DNA from: Streptomyces sp. CB02058
GTDB lineage: Bacteria > Actinomycetota > Actinomycetes > Streptomycetales > Streptomycetaceae
Reading direction: 5' to 3'
Length of the DNA: 64,000 nucleotides
Assembly (NCBI RefSeq): GCF_001905505.1
Contig: NZ_LIPG01000001.1
Location: forward strand, 1,178,001-1,242,000
Within the stretch, counting starts at the first letter, position 1. Each line of letters opens with the position of its first letter. The notes under the pieces are model-generated. The model was given only the letters and a program-made list of their open reading frames with translations. It was not told the origin of the DNA and ran no database searches. Positions 32,176 through 41,632 of this stretch are shown here, piece by piece. The position numbers were made by a program, and so were the translations under genes.

Positions 32176-33414
32176 GTGGGGACGCTGAAAACCGGATGGC
32201 ACTGGAGACCCGTGGCCGCACTGCTGCTGCCGGCCCTCATCGGCGCGGCCGCGTGCGCCGCCCCCGAGGACCGGCCGGAGCCGGGGGAGGCGGTCTACGG
32301 GCTGCCGCTCGCCGAACAGTTCCAGGCGGCGACGGACGCCACCCGCGAGGCGGGCACCGCCGGGTTCCTGTCGACGCTGGTCTACGGGGCGGCCGGCGGC
32401 GACGCCGTGCACGAGGCGAAGGGGAGCCAGGACTACGGGCGGGGCACGTCACGCGCGACGCTGAGCCTGACCGCCGGACGCCACTTCCCGGCGGAGGACC
32501 TGGAGCTCCTGCGGAGATCCGCCCCGGAGGGGAAGCAGACCGTGGCCACCGCCGAGGACGACGTCTACGTCCGGAACGGCGACTCCGCCTGGCTGCGCTA
32601 CACCCCCGAAGCGGTCAACGAGCTCGGCGAGACCATCGGTGTGATCGCCGCGCACGCCGCCGGCGACACGGCCCCGTACAGCGGGACCCTCGCCGACCTG
32701 GTACCGCGGGTGATCCCCCGGGAGAAGCCCGAGCGCCGCGAGGACGGCAGCCGTGTCTACCGGGTGACCGCGCTTCCCGAGGTCGCGGCGGAGCTGCTCC
32801 CCCGGGACCTGCAGAGCCTCCAGAGGGACTGGGGCACGGAGCCCGTCCAGCTCACCGTGGGCCTGGACGCCGACGGGAGGCTGGCCTCGGTGACCGCCGA
32901 CCTCGGCCCCGTCCTGGCCAGGCTCCACGAGCGGAAGGTCCTCGGCGAGGTGAAGCGGCTGCGCGCCTCGTACGAGCTCAGCGCCTTCGGTGAGCCGGTC
33001 AGGGCCGGGGTCCCCGGCGGCCGGCCCGTCGAGGACGCCGGCAAGGTGCTGGCCCCCATCGGCACGCTCGACGACGGCCGGTGTGCCGCCACCGGCGACA
33101 CGGGACTGGGCACCAGGACGGTCGTCCGGCCCGTGGACTGCGCGGACCGGCACGACCTGCGGGTGCTGGCCCAGGTGAAGGTGGACCGGGTGCTCCCCGG
33201 CAAGCAGGACATCGCCAACGGTGACTCGTACGCCAGGGTGGAGTGCGAGCGGGCACTGGCCGCCGCGCCGGAGGACTGGCAGCGCGGCGGCGCATACGCT
33301 CAGGGCTTCGGTCTCGTCGGTTCCTCCCAGGTGGGCAGCACGTTCCGCATGGGGGGAGACGGGGCGGGGACGACGGTGGCAGGCGACTACACCTGTTTCC
33401 TCAGGGCCTCCTGA
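32176..33414 (+). CDS. Putative lipoprotein, LppX/LprG-like, with C-terminal Cys-containing region
   Basis: A 412-aa exported protein from a GTG with AAGGGG close upstream. The signal peptide ends in GAAACAAP, a near-lipobox with Cys at about position 27. Residues ~45-270 have alternating beta-strand features (DVYVRNGDSAWLRYTPEAV; YRVTALPEVAAEL; PVQLTVGLDADGRLASVTADLG), reminiscent of the LppX/LprG-type lipid-binding lipoproteins and YpmB-like surfaces. The C-terminal part (about 290-412) has four Cys residues suited to two disulfides and a septum-formation-like pattern (VDCADRHDLRVLAQV). Lipid carriage is inference. Its stop is 7 bp from the convergent GH16 gene. Confidence 0.75.
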   Translation: MGTLKTGWHWRPVAALLLPALIGAAACAAPEDRPEPGEAVYGLPLAEQFQAATDATREAGTAGFLSTLVYGAAGGDAVHEAKGSQDYGRGTSRATLSLTAGRHFPAEDLELLRRSAPEGKQTVATAEDDVYVRNGDSAWLRYTPEAVNELGETIGVIAAHAAGDTAPYSGTLADLVPRVIPREKPERREDGSRVYRVTALPEVAAELLPRDLQSLQRDWGTEPVQLTVGLDADGRLASVTADLGPVLARLHERKVLGEVKRLRASYELSAFGEPVRAGVPGGRPVEDAGKVLAPIGTLDDGRCAATGDTGLGTRTVVRPVDCADRHDLRVLAQVKVDRVLPGKQDIANGDSYARVECERALAAAPEDWQRGGAYAQGFGLVGSSQVGSTFRMGGDGAGTTVAGDYTCFLRAS

Positions 33415-33421
33415 CGCCGCG

Positions 33422-34882
33422 TCAGCCGAACGGGATGTGGACGGCCGACTGGTTCCCGACCCCCACGGTGCTGGATCCGTTGCCGATGGCGTTCCAGACC
33501 TCCACCTTCACCGAGCCGTTCACGAGGTTGCCGTGGCTGCCGGTTGACGACTTGAGCCCCTTGGTCTGCGTGTAGTGCTCGTACCCGTTGACGGGGTCGG
33601 TGGCGAAGTAGTTGTACGTCTCCGTGCGGTCCCAGGTGCCGTCATCGGTGCGGTCGTAACTCACCCGCACCTGCTGCCCGTTGGCGATGGTGGTGCCCGA
33701 GTCGGCGAACACGTCGAACTGGGTGGAGCCGCCGTCGTACGTCCGGGTGATGCCGGTGGCCGTGAACGTCTGCGGGCTGTGCGGGGCGCCGTCGTGGTTG
33801 GCGCCTCCCGCCGACGCGACCGTCACCGATGAGGCGGCGGACTGGGCAGCCCCGAGGCCGCCGCCGCTGCGCAGTACGAGGGTGGAGGAGCCGGAGGGCG
33901 GGTTGGTGGGCGGGTCGGTGGTCCCGCTGCCGCCCTTGGTCCAGACGCCCACGTAGTCGACCAGCATGGGCCTGCCCGGGACGGTGGCGGCGGTCGGCGT
34001 CGAGCCGCCGAGCGCGTTCGGGAAGGCCCCGCCGATCGCGAGGTTCAGCAGGAGGAAGTACCCGGCGTGGTCCGTCATGTTGGCCCACGTCGTGGCGTCC
34101 AGCTGGCTCTGCGTGACGCTGTGGAAGAGCTGGCCGTCGACGTACCAGCGCAGGGCGTTGGGGGTGACGGCGCGGTCCCACTCGAAGCGGTACGTGTGGA
34201 ACGCCGACTGGCAGCTCGCGCCGGGGCAGGTGAGGCTGTTGCCGAGCCCGGTGGTCTCGTTGCAGGGGCCGCCCGGGTTGACGCCGCAATGGAGCACGCC
34301 CCAGACGGAGTTGATCCCGTTGACGTTCTCCATGATGTCGAACTCGCCGATGCCGGGCCAGTTCCAGTAGTTGCCCCGGTAGGGGGAACCGAGGGCCCAG
34401 AAGGCGGGCCAGTAGCCCAGGGCCGCGTTGCCCGTGACGTTCGGCATCTGGACGCGGCCCTCGATGCGCAGGGTGCCGCCGGCCGGGGCCTTGAAGTCGG
34501 CCCGCCTGGTCTCGATGCGGCCGGAGGTCCAGTTGCCCGCGCTGTCGCGGAGCGGGGTGATGCGGAGGTTGCCGCTGCCGTCGAGGCTGACGTTGTCGGG
34601 GCTGGCGGTGTAGTTCTGGATCTCACCGGTGCCCCAGTTGCCCGGGCCGCCGGGATAGCCGTGGCCCGTGTCGATCTGCCAGTTCGCGGAGGACGGCAGG
34701 GAGCGGTTCGCGCCGTTGAAGTCGTCGCTCCACTGGAGGTTCCAGCCGGGCGTGGAGGGCACGTCGCCTCGGGCGGGGCCCGAACCGGCGACGGTGATCG
34801 CTCCGGCGAGGACCAGGGTCAGGGCGGTGAGGACCGCGAGGACGGTCGTACGTCTGTGGGGGATGGTGCGGCTCGTACGCAA
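33422..34882 (-). CDS. Secreted glycoside hydrolase family 16 beta-glucanase with C-terminal accessory domain
   Basis: A 486-aa secreted enzyme. It starts at TTG (34882) with GGAGG six bases upstream; no ATG or GTG fits. The signal peptide spans about 1-39 (VLAVLTALTLVLAGAITVAG). The GH16 domain (about 45-315) contains the catalytic GEFDIMENVNG with nucleophile and acid/base Glu, and the substrate-cleft Trp residues in YWPAFWALG. A Thr/Pro/Gly linker (TDPPTNPPSG) leads to a ~150-residue beta-rich region of unknown family, probably carbohydrate-binding. Endo-beta-1,3- or 1,3-1,4-glucanase is the likely activity. A LacI-type palindrome lies 45 bp upstream. Confidence 0.92.
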   Translation of the reverse strand: MRTSRTIPHRRTTVLAVLTALTLVLAGAITVAGSGPARGDVPSTPGWNLQWSDDFNGANRSLPSSANWQIDTGHGYPGGPGNWGTGEIQNYTASPDNVSLDGSGNLRITPLRDSAGNWTSGRIETRRADFKAPAGGTLRIEGRVQMPNVTGNAALGYWPAFWALGSPYRGNYWNWPGIGEFDIMENVNGINSVWGVLHCGVNPGGPCNETTGLGNSLTCPGASCQSAFHTYRFEWDRAVTPNALRWYVDGQLFHSVTQSQLDATTWANMTDHAGYFLLLNLAIGGAFPNALGGSTPTAATVPGRPMLVDYVGVWTKGGSGTTDPPTNPPSGSSTLVLRSGGGLGAAQSAASSVTVASAGGANHDGAPHSPQTFTATGITRTYDGGSTQFDVFADSGTTIANGQQVRVSYDRTDDGTWDRTETYNYFATDPVNGYEHYTQTKGLKSSTGSHGNLVNGSVKVEVWNAIGNGSSTVGVGNQSAVHIPFG

Positions 34883-34926
34883 AGGAGACCTCCGGTGTGG
34901 GCGGTGCCGGGACGGGTGGCCGTGTC

Positions 34927-34944
34927 TTTGAGAGCGCTCTCAAA
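34927..34944. promoter_or_regulatory. LacI-type operator TTTGAGAGC-GCTCTCAAA
   Basis: A perfect 18-bp palindrome with central GAGCGCTC, the sequence style of Streptomyces LacI-family sugar regulators (compare the CebR box TGGGAGCGCTCCCA). It lies upstream of the GH16 start. The regulator gene is not in the window. Confidence 0.8.
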
Positions 34945-35085
34945 CCTTTTAGACGCGCCCGGGGCGGCCGTCAATGGCCCCGGCGGCTCCACTTCCCGGC
35001 GGCGGCCCTCGCGCCGGACCGCCCATGCTTCCCGCCCGTGGTCGGGCCTTCGTGGCTTCTCCGTCCGCGGTCGGGCCTTCGGCGC

Positions 35086-35116
35086 TTGCCTTGACGCCGA
35101 CGTCAAGGATTACGGT
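35086..35116 (+). promoter_or_regulatory. MerR-type promoter with 19-bp spacer and inverted repeat
   Basis: A -35-like TTGCCT (35086-35091) and a -10-like TACGGT (35111-35116) are 19 bp apart. The inverted repeat CCTTGACG-N4-CGTCAAGG (35089-35108) fills the spacer. A long spacer with dyad symmetry is the hallmark of promoters twisted open by MerR proteins. The -10 ends 6 bp before the MerR ATG, so the transcript would be leaderless. Confidence 0.7.
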
Positions 35117-35122
35117 CGCGGT

Positions 35123-35542
35123 ATGCGAATCGGGGAACTGGCCGAACGCGCCGGAACGACGACACGGACGCTGCGGTACTACGAGTCGCGCGGCCTGCTG
35201 CGGGCGCGCCGCGCGGAGAACGGCTACCGCACGTACGACGAGGGCGACCTGCGGATGGTCCAGCAGATCCGGACCCTTCAGGACTTCGGGTTCGGCCTGG
35301 AGGAGACCCGCCCCTTCGTCGACTGTCTGCGCGCGGGCCACCCGGCGGGCGACTCCTGCCCGGCCTCACTGGCCGTGTACCGACGCAAGATCGGCGAACT
35401 GGACGCGCTCATCGGTCAGTTGCAGTCGGTCCGCGCCGAGGTGGGGGCGCAGCTGGCCCGTGCCGAACTGGAGGCGTCGGCCGACGTGCCGGGCGGCCCC
35501 GAGCCACGATGCGAACTCAACTGGGAGGACGAGGAACGATGA
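35123..35542 (+). CDS. MerR-family regulator with three Cys residues
   Basis: A 139-aa regulator. The N-terminal winged helix is classical: MRIGELAERAGTTTRTLRYY then ESRGLLRARRAENGYRTYD. A long dimer helix follows (about 85-115). Cys68 and Cys79 flank the loop RAGHPAGDS, the position where ZntR/CueR-type proteins bind metals, and Cys130 is in the tail. The stop overlaps the thioredoxin ATG (ATGA). Given the thioredoxin partner, thiol-redox or metal sensing is likely. The gene sits on its own 19-bp-spacer promoter, so it is probably autoregulated. Confidence 0.9.
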   Translation: MRIGELAERAGTTTRTLRYYESRGLLRARRAENGYRTYDEGDLRMVQQIRTLQDFGFGLEETRPFVDCLRAGHPAGDSCPASLAVYRRKIGELDALIGQLQSVRAEVGAQLARAELEASADVPGGPEPRCELNWEDEER

Positions 35543-35883
35543 TCCACGCAGAGGGTGTAGCCGAGGTCACCGACACCACATTCGACGAGGAGGTGCTGGG
35601 GACGGGCCTCCCGGTCCTGGTCGAGTTCACCGCCGACTGGTGCGGCCCCTGCCGTCAGCTCGCCCCGGTGCTCAGCGCGATCGCCAGGGAGGAGGCCGGC
35701 CGGCTGAAGGTCGTCCAGATCGACGTGGACCACAACCCGGACATCACCAGCCGCTACGCGGTGCTGTCCATGCCGACGCTGATGGTCTTCCAGGACGGCG
35801 AACCGGTGAAGTCCATGGTGGGCGCCCGCCCGAAGCGGCGGCTGCTCCAGGAGTTGGAGGAGGTGCTGCCGGCGGCGGTCTGA
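35539..35883 (+). CDS. Thioredoxin
   Basis: A 114-aa thioredoxin with the normal active site Cys35-Gly-Pro-Cys38 (TADWCGPCRQL), preceded by LPVLVEFTADW, and the cis-Pro in SMPTLMVF. The length is typical and no signal peptide is present, so it is a cytoplasmic disulfide reductase that would need thioredoxin reductase from elsewhere. The ATG overlaps the MerR stop, so its synthesis depends on that promoter. The arrangement suggests stress-induced thioredoxin rather than the housekeeping copy. Confidence 0.93.
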   Translation: MIHAEGVAEVTDTTFDEEVLGTGLPVLVEFTADWCGPCRQLAPVLSAIAREEAGRLKVVQIDVDHNPDITSRYAVLSMPTLMVFQDGEPVKSMVGARPKRRLLQELEEVLPAAV

Positions 35884-36455
35884 CCGTCGGGCGGCCATGG
35901 GCACGGGAATCGGGATCGGATCAGGGTTGGCCAGGCTTCGACCGGTTCGGCCTCACCCTGAACCATCGCGGCCACGTGGTGTGCTCGACGTTCCGGCCGA
36001 TCCGGTACCCCTCCGGGCTTCCGGATCTCGTGCGGATCGAACGAAGTGAGGCCTGTGGCGCGGACACGCGCTGCCCGACTGTGCTTTTTCTGCTGCCGTG
36101 AATCGAAAGAGCGCCCTCGAGTCCAACGGGTTTCCGGGCCGTCGGAGTGGGTTTCCCGGTCGCGCAGGCGGCGCATTACACGCTGTTGGTGGTTGCGCAC
36201 TCCGCGATAGCCTTGCGCGAGGGCGGAAGTTCGTAAACCCACCCCAACGCGGAAGTCCCGGAAATCGGTTCCTGGCAGCCGGGGACCGAGCGTCGGATGC
36301 CCGACTCACGACGTGAGGGCGCGGGCGCTTGCGGTGCCCACACCGAAACGGCCCCCGGCACGGTGTTGGAAGCACCGGCCGGGACGGTCCGGGGCGAGGC
36401 CTCCGTGGCCCGCCCGCGTCCCGGCAGCGCGTCCCCGCCCGCGCGGCCACCGGCC
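35884..36455. other. Gap with no convincing gene; slightly AT-richer central part
   Basis: A 572-bp stretch. Between about 36080 and 36250 base composition is less GC-rich than the neighbourhood and codon bias is poor in every frame. A minus-strand reading frame (36176-36361, ending ALGWVYELPPSRKAIAECA) may be a decayed gene remnant, but I recognise no family. No hairpin with long arms was seen. Confidence 0.4.
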
Positions 36456-38144
36456 TCACGCCGAGAGGGCCGCCTCCACCTCCTCCAGTACCTCGTCCGG
36501 ACGGACCATGCGGGACCGGAGGTCCAGGTCGTCGGGATCGTAGCGGCGGCTCACGTCCTCCTCCCACCGGTCCACGGCCTCCTCCAGCGGCTCGACGGCC
36601 TCCTCCGAGCGGCCGAGCCGGTGCAGGACGAGGCCGTAGTAGCCGGCGGCCTCCGTCCAGAACGAGGAGCCTTCGCCGTCCTCCCAGGCGGCGCGGAGGA
36701 ACGGTTCCGCCTCGGCGTACGCGCCCCGCTGGGCCTTCAGCTTGCCCGCGAGCATCGAGTCCAGCAGGAGGCCGCCGTCGGCCGCGCGCACGTACCAGCG
36801 CTCGGCCTCCTGGTAGTCGCGGTGGTGCTCGGAGAGCCAGCCCATGTAGTGGCAGGAGTGGTGGTCCCCGGCCTCGGCCGCGGTGCGGTGCCACGAGTCG
36901 CGCAGCGGGAAGCGGCGCAGTGCCGCGTGGAGCTCTGCCACGTCGTACGCCGCCTCCGCGTCCCCCGCCCTGGCGGCGGGCTCCATCCAGCGGAGCAGGT
37001 GGCGGGCGTTCTTGCCGTTCCAGTCGTTGAGCATCGCGGCGTACTCGTAACCGGCCCGTGCGTCCCCCGCCGCGGCCCGCTCGCGCAGCCCCGGGAGGAG
37101 GCGGAAGTCCGTCTCGTCCGCGGCCAGGGGGCCGCCCTCGCGCAGCGCGGCGATCCGGGCGAGCTGCTGGGCGGCGTCGTTGTCGTCGCCGAACTCGGAG
37201 AACCAGCGCTCGGCCTCCTCGTAGCGGGCCAGCCGCTTGCACAGCATCGCGAGGTTCCACTTGGGCGGTTCCTCGCCCGCGTCGACGGCGAGCAGGTAGC
37301 TCCGCTCGGCCTCCTCCAGCTCGCCGCGCTGCTCGTGTTTGATCCCGAGGAGGGCGGCGGCCTGCTCGCACCCGTCCTCGTGCGCCCGGAGCAGCAGGTC
37401 GCGGGCGCGCGGCCAGGACTCGTCGCCACCGGTCTCGGTGAGGAACATGGCGTAGTACAGGCCCGCCCGCGCGCTGAGCGCGGAGGCCCGGCGGTAGAGG
37501 GCGTCGGCTTCGGAGGTCAGACCCGGGTAGTCCGCGAAGTGCTTGTCGAGCTCGAAGAGCGACTGGACCGCCTTCACAGCGGCCTCCCGGCCCTCTTCGA
37601 CCCCCTCGGCCTCGGCGGCTTCGAGGCCCTCGGCCGTGGCGTCGAACGCCGCCCGGAACGAGTCGAAGAGCTGGGACCAGCGGTAGACGGCGATATCGCC
37701 CAACTCGATGTCGCTCATCAGGAACTCGGACGCCTCGTCGACCCGCCCCTCGGCGGCCATGAGCTTCCCGAGCTCGATCTTGCAGTCCAGGTGCCGCCAG
37801 TCCTCCCAGCCCCGCCGGAACCACTCGACGGCCTCCGGGTCCCCGTCCTCCTTCAACAGCACGCCGAGCCCGTACGCACACCCCGAGTGCCGCTCGGCGA
37901 CGGCCCGGTAGAGCGTGTCCGCGGCCGGCCGGTCGCCCCGGACCTTCCGGTACCGGGCGAGCGTGTAGTGCGCGTAGGCGTCCCCCGCTGCCACAGCCTG
38001 TTCCCAGTAGGGGATGCCCTCGTCGATGTGCTTCCCGAACACGAAGAAGTCGGTTCCCCGCCGCACACCCTCGTCGTCACCGGCATGGGCGGCGGCGACG
38101 AGCGCCTCACCGCGAGCCTGTATTGCCTCAGTCATGCCCCGCAT
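36456..38144 (-). CDS. Sel1/TPR-type repeat protein
   Basis: A 562-aa protein composed almost entirely of helical hairpin repeats with Sel1-like signatures: GIPYWEQAVAAGDAYAHYTLA, AVEWFRRGWEDWRHLDCKIELGKLM, ARDLLLRAHEDGCEQAAALLG, EAERWYVRAADGGLLLDSMLAG and EAEPFLRAAWEDGEG. It has no signal peptide or catalytic motif, so it is a cytoplasmic scaffold or adaptor. Two nearby ATG codons (38144, 38135) could start it and neither has a clear ribosome site. It has no evident operon partner. Partners are unknown. Confidence 0.85.
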   Translation of the reverse strand: MRGMTEAIQARGEALVAAAHAGDDEGVRRGTDFFVFGKHIDEGIPYWEQAVAAGDAYAHYTLARYRKVRGDRPAADTLYRAVAERHSGCAYGLGVLLKEDGDPEAVEWFRRGWEDWRHLDCKIELGKLMAAEGRVDEASEFLMSDIELGDIAVYRWSQLFDSFRAAFDATAEGLEAAEAEGVEEGREAAVKAVQSLFELDKHFADYPGLTSEADALYRRASALSARAGLYYAMFLTETGGDESWPRARDLLLRAHEDGCEQAAALLGIKHEQRGELEEAERSYLLAVDAGEEPPKWNLAMLCKRLARYEEAERWFSEFGDDNDAAQQLARIAALREGGPLAADETDFRLLPGLRERAAAGDARAGYEYAAMLNDWNGKNARHLLRWMEPAARAGDAEAAYDVAELHAALRRFPLRDSWHRTAAEAGDHHSCHYMGWLSEHHRDYQEAERWYVRAADGGLLLDSMLAGKLKAQRGAYAEAEPFLRAAWEDGEGSSFWTEAAGYYGLVLHRLGRSEEAVEPLEEAVDRWEEDVSRRYDPDDLDLRSRMVRPDEVLEEVEAALSA

Positions 38145-38235
38145 CGTGCCACGCGGCTCATATGCGGTGCAGAACAGGGCTGTTGGCGCCTCTCGCGCCC
38201 GGAGAGGGCTCCGGTTGTCCCTGTCCGCAGGCCGG

Positions 38236-38985
38236 TCACCGTGCCCTGTCGATCAGCAGCCGGGAGCGCGCCGTCGTGAACATCCGCTGCTGTTCCGCGA
38301 TCCGGTCCGGGGTGTCGACGGTGTCGAACAGCAGCTGGTAGACATCGCCCGACCGGCCCGCGACGAAGACTTCGACCCGCTTACGGGGCTCGCTCTGCCG
38401 TGCCCAGTGGTAGTCGATCTCCAGCCACAGGGCCTCCTGCCCGTTCTGCCGGGTGGGGTGGGTCGTCACCGTGAGATCAGCCATCGACGATTCAGCGGTG
38501 TTCCGGTACCAGGCGAGCTGGCCGTCGGCCGCCGCGTCGGCGGTCGAACCGTAGGACCTGTCCCGCTTGACGGTCATGGAGTGCACGCCGTCCGGGGAGT
38601 GCCACTCACTCTGGATGTCGGTGTCCCGCTTCTTCTTCCAGCCTTCGGGTACGGCGAAGTCCGCCCGGAGAGCCGGGGCGTCGACCGGGCGCCAGCCCTT
38701 CGGCAGAGGCCCCGCGGACTCCGTCGGCGGAGGAGCCGATGACGAGGCGGACGACGGGGCGCGGGAGGAGGGCGAGGAAGAGAGGGAGGGCACGGGGGAG
38801 GGGGAGGAGGAGGCCGGTGCCGCCGCCGCGCCCTCGGCGATGCTCCTGTTGACCGAGGAGCCTCCGATCGACGGGATGCCGAACACCGCCAGCAGCAGCC
38901 CGATGACGGCTGCCGCCGCCGAGACCAGCGCCGCCACCTCGCCGATCCGCCGTCCGGAGCCCGATCCGTCGCCGCCGCTGCTCAA
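38236..38985 (-). CDS. Membrane-anchored protein with Ser/Pro linker and extracytoplasmic domain
   Basis: A 249-aa protein. The probable TTG start (38985) follows GGGAAG and gives MSSGGDGSGSGRR; no ATG or GTG lies upstream in frame. One transmembrane helix (about 18-40, ALVSAAAAVIGLLLAVFGI) is followed by a Ser/Pro/Ala-rich linker (~55-95) and an outer domain (~100-249), KGWRPVDAPALRADFAVPEGWKKK onward with DTVDTPDRIAEQQRMFTTAR at the end. This resembles the DUF of serine/threonine-kinase-associated membrane proteins. No enzymatic motif is visible. Function is unknown. Confidence 0.72.
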   Translation of the reverse strand: MSSGGDGSGSGRRIGEVAALVSAAAAVIGLLLAVFGIPSIGGSSVNRSIAEGAAAAPASSSPSPVPSLSSSPSSRAPSSASSSAPPPTESAGPLPKGWRPVDAPALRADFAVPEGWKKKRDTDIQSEWHSPDGVHSMTVKRDRSYGSTADAAADGQLAWYRNTAESSMADLTVTTHPTRQNGQEALWLEIDYHWARQSEPRKRVEVFVAGRSGDVYQLLFDTVDTPDRIAEQQRMFTTARSRLLIDRAR

Positions 38986-39115
38986 CGTCTTCCCACCCCC
39001 CTGGGCGCGGGCGCCGAGGAGGCCCCGCCGGATGCATTCAACCGGAGGGACGAGGCGGCCATAAGCATCTTTCAGGCTGAGATGACGCCCCGGCAGGAAA
39101 GGCTTGCAGACGCCG

Positions 39116-39149
39116 GGGGCCCGCACCACATGATCGTGGTGCGGGCCCC
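39116..39149 (-). terminator. Hairpin terminator downstream of glgB
   Basis: Perfect 14-bp arms (39116-39129, 39136-39149) with a 6-nt loop, 19 bp beyond the glgB stop. Confidence 0.8.
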
Positions 39150-39167
39150 GGGAGCGGCTGCCGTGGA

Positions 39168-41585
39168 TCAGGCCGGCCGCAGCCAGACCGTCGCCAGCGG
39201 CGGGAGCGTCAGCGTGATGCTGGTGTCCCTGCCGTGCGCCGGCACCGTCTCCGGCTTCAGCGGCTCCTCGTTGCGCACGTCGCCGCCGCCGTAGCGCGCC
39301 GCGTCCGTGTTGATGACCTCCACCCAGGCCTCGGGGCCGTCCGGTACGCCGATGCGGTAGTCGTTGCGCACCACCGGTGAGAAGTGCGAGATCGCGATCA
39401 GCGGGGAGCCGTCCGCGTCGTAGCGGACGAACGAGAACGCGTTGTCCTCCGCCGCGCCGCCGTCGATCCAGGAGAAGCCGCCCGGATCCGTGTCGCGCTG
39501 CCAGAGCGCGGGCAGCGCGTTGTAGACCGCGTTGAGGTCCGTGACCAGGCTGCGCACACCGCGGTGGTCGCCGGAGGCCTCGTACGTCTCGTCGAGCAGC
39601 CACCAGTCCGGGCCGTGGCCCTCGGACCACTCGGCGCCCTGGGCGAACTCCTGTCCCATGAAGAGGAGCTGCTTGCCCGGGTGCGCCCACATGAAGCCGA
39701 GGTATGCGCGGTGGTTGGCCCGCCGCTGCCACCAGTCGCCCGGCATCTTGGTGACCAGGGCCTGCTTGCCGTGCACCACCTCGTCGTGCGAGATCGGCAG
39801 CACGTAGTTCTCGCTGTACGCGTACACCATCGAGAAGGTCATCTCGTTGTGGTGGTACTTGCGGTGGATGGGCTCCTTCGAGACGTACACGAGGGAGTCG
39901 TGCATCCAGCCCATGTTCCACTTCAGGCCGAAGCCCAGGCCGCCGGAGTCCGTGGCACGGGTGACGCCGTCCCAGGCGGTGGACTCCTCCGCGATCGTGA
40001 CGACACCCGGATTGCGGCGGTAGACCGTCGCGTTCATCTCCTGGAGGAAGGCGACCGCGTCCAGGTTCTCCCGGCCGCCGAACTCGTTCGGCGACCACTG
40101 GCCGTCCTCGCGGGAGTAGTCGAGGTAGAGCATGGAGGCGACCGCGTCGACCCGCAGGCCGTCGATGTGGAACTCCTCGCACCAGTAAGTGGCGTTGGAG
40201 ACGAGGAAGTTGCGCACCTCCTTGCGGCCGTAGTCGAACTCCAGGGTGCCCCAGTCCGGGTGCGCGGCCCGGTTCGGGTCGGAGTGCTCGTACAGCGGGC
40301 GGCCGTCGAACTCGGCGAGCGCCCAGTCGTCGCGCGGGAAGTGTGCGGGCACCCAGTCCATGAGGACGCCGATGCCCGCCGCGTGCAGCGCGTCGACCAG
40401 GAAGCGGAAGTCGTCCGGACCGCCCATCCGGGACGTCGGCGCGTAGAACCCGGTGACCTGGTAGCCCCAGGAGCCGCCGAAGGGGTGCTCGGCGACCGGC
40501 ATCAGCTCGACATGGGTGAAGCCCAGTTCCCGTACGTAGGCCGGGAGCTGCGAAGCCAGTTGACGATACGTCAGGCCCGGTCGCCAGGAGGCGAGATGGA
40601 CCTCGTACACCGAGAAGGGAGCCTCGTGGACCGGGCGGTCGCCGCGGTGCGCCATCCAGTCCGCGTCCTGCCACTCGTGGCGCGAGACGGTGACCACGGA
40701 GGCGTTCGAGGGCGGCACCTCGGTGTGGCGGGCCATCGGGTCGGCCCGCTCGGTGTGCGAGCCGTCGGGACGGCAGATGTCGAACTTGTAGAGGGTGCCC
40801 TCGCCCACGGCCGGCACGAAGAGCTCCCACACGCCCGTGGAGCCCAGCGAGCGCATCGGGAAGGCCGTGCCGTCCCAGTAGTTGAAGTCGCCCGTGACGC
40901 GCACCCCCCGCGCGTTCGGCGCCCAGACGGTGAAGCGGGTGCCCGTGACGCCCTGGTGCTCCATCGGGCGCGCACCGAGTGCCTTCCAGAGCTCCTCGTG
41001 CCTGCCCTCGCCGATCAGGTGCAGATCGAGCTCGCCGATGGCGGGCAGGAAGCGGTACGGGTCGTCCACCTCGATGGTGTTGTCCTCGTAGGCGACCTGG
41101 AGGCGGTACCCGTCGGGCACGGCGGGCAGCGGCAGGACGCCGGAGAAGAAGCCGTCGCCGTCGCTCTGGAGTTCGGCACGCTTGCCGCCGGCCAGGACGG
41201 CCACGGAGCGCGCGAAGGGACGCAGCGCCCGGAAGAGCACCCCGCCCGGGACCGGGTGGGCGCCGAGCACCCCGTGCGGATCGTGGTGGTCACCGGCGAG
41301 CAGCCGGCCCCGGTCCGCGCCGTCCAGCGCGGTGGCGGGCAGCACGTTCTTGCTGCCCCCGCCGCGCCGGGGGCGGGGCGGGGTGCCGGTGGCCGCCGTC
41401 TTCCTCGCCCGGGCGCGCTTGGCCGGGGGCGGCGGGGGCGCGTCGGCAGGCGCGTCCGCGGGGACGGGAGCCGCGGCGGGTGCGGGGGCCGCCGCCGGGG
41501 CGGTGACCTCGGTGGTCACCGGCTGGGCCGTGGGCGGGACCTCGATGGGCTCGGGCGACTTGCGGGACGGCTTGCGGGCGGTCAC
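39168..41585 (-). CDS. glgB: 1,4-alpha-glucan branching enzyme with long Pro/Ala/Lys N-terminal extension
   Basis: An 805-aa GH13 enzyme that makes alpha-1,6 branches in glucan. The GTG at 41585 has a strong GAGGAGG site; a GTG at 41636 overlapping the pep2 stop is the alternative. The first ~85 residues are low complexity ([27 protein letters not shown]). Next come two CBM48-type modules ([39 protein letters not shown]). The catalytic barrel has the nucleophile in [14 protein letters not shown], the acid/base Glu in [12 protein letters not shown] and Asp in [12 protein letters not shown]. It is in an operon with pep2 and branches GlgE product. Confidence 0.96.
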   Translation of the reverse strand: MTARKPSRKSPEPIEVPPTAQPVTTEVTAPAAAPAPAAAPVPADAPADAPPPPPAKRARARKTAATGTPPRPRRGGGSKNVLPATALDGADRGRLLAGDHHDPHGVLGAHPVPGGVLFRALRPFARSVAVLAGGKRAELQSDGDGFFSGVLPLPAVPDGYRLQVAYEDNTIEVDDPYRFLPAIGELDLHLIGEGRHEELWKALGARPMEHQGVTGTRFTVWAPNARGVRVTGDFNYWDGTAFPMRSLGSTGVWELFVPAVGEGTLYKFDICRPDGSHTERADPMARHTEVPPSNASVVTVSRHEWQDADWMAHRGDRPVHEAPFSVYEVHLASWRPGLTYRQLASQLPAYVRELGFTHVELMPVAEHPFGGSWGYQVTGFYAPTSRMGGPDDFRFLVDALHAAGIGVLMDWVPAHFPRDDWALAEFDGRPLYEHSDPNRAAHPDWGTLEFDYGRKEVRNFLVSNATYWCEEFHIDGLRVDAVASMLYLDYSREDGQWSPNEFGGRENLDAVAFLQEMNATVYRRNPGVVTIAEESTAWDGVTRATDSGGLGFGLKWNMGWMHDSLVYVSKEPIHRKYHHNEMTFSMVYAYSENYVLPISHDEVVHGKQALVTKMPGDWWQRRANHRAYLGFMWAHPGKQLLFMGQEFAQGAEWSEGHGPDWWLLDETYEASGDHRGVRSLVTDLNAVYNALPALWQRDTDPGGFSWIDGGAAEDNAFSFVRYDADGSPLIAISHFSPVVRNDYRIGVPDGPEAWVEVINTDAARYGGGDVRNEEPLKPETVPAHGRDTSITLTLPPLATVWLRPA

Positions 41586-41632
41586 AGAGACTGCCTCCTC
41601 GAAAGGCTCGAAGGGTGGAAGGGGAGCGCGGG

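Noticed and set aside
36176..36361. 61-residue minus-strand frame in the gap near 36.2 kb
   Set aside because: It overlaps another frame, has no ribosome site and matches no family; kept only as a possible remnant.
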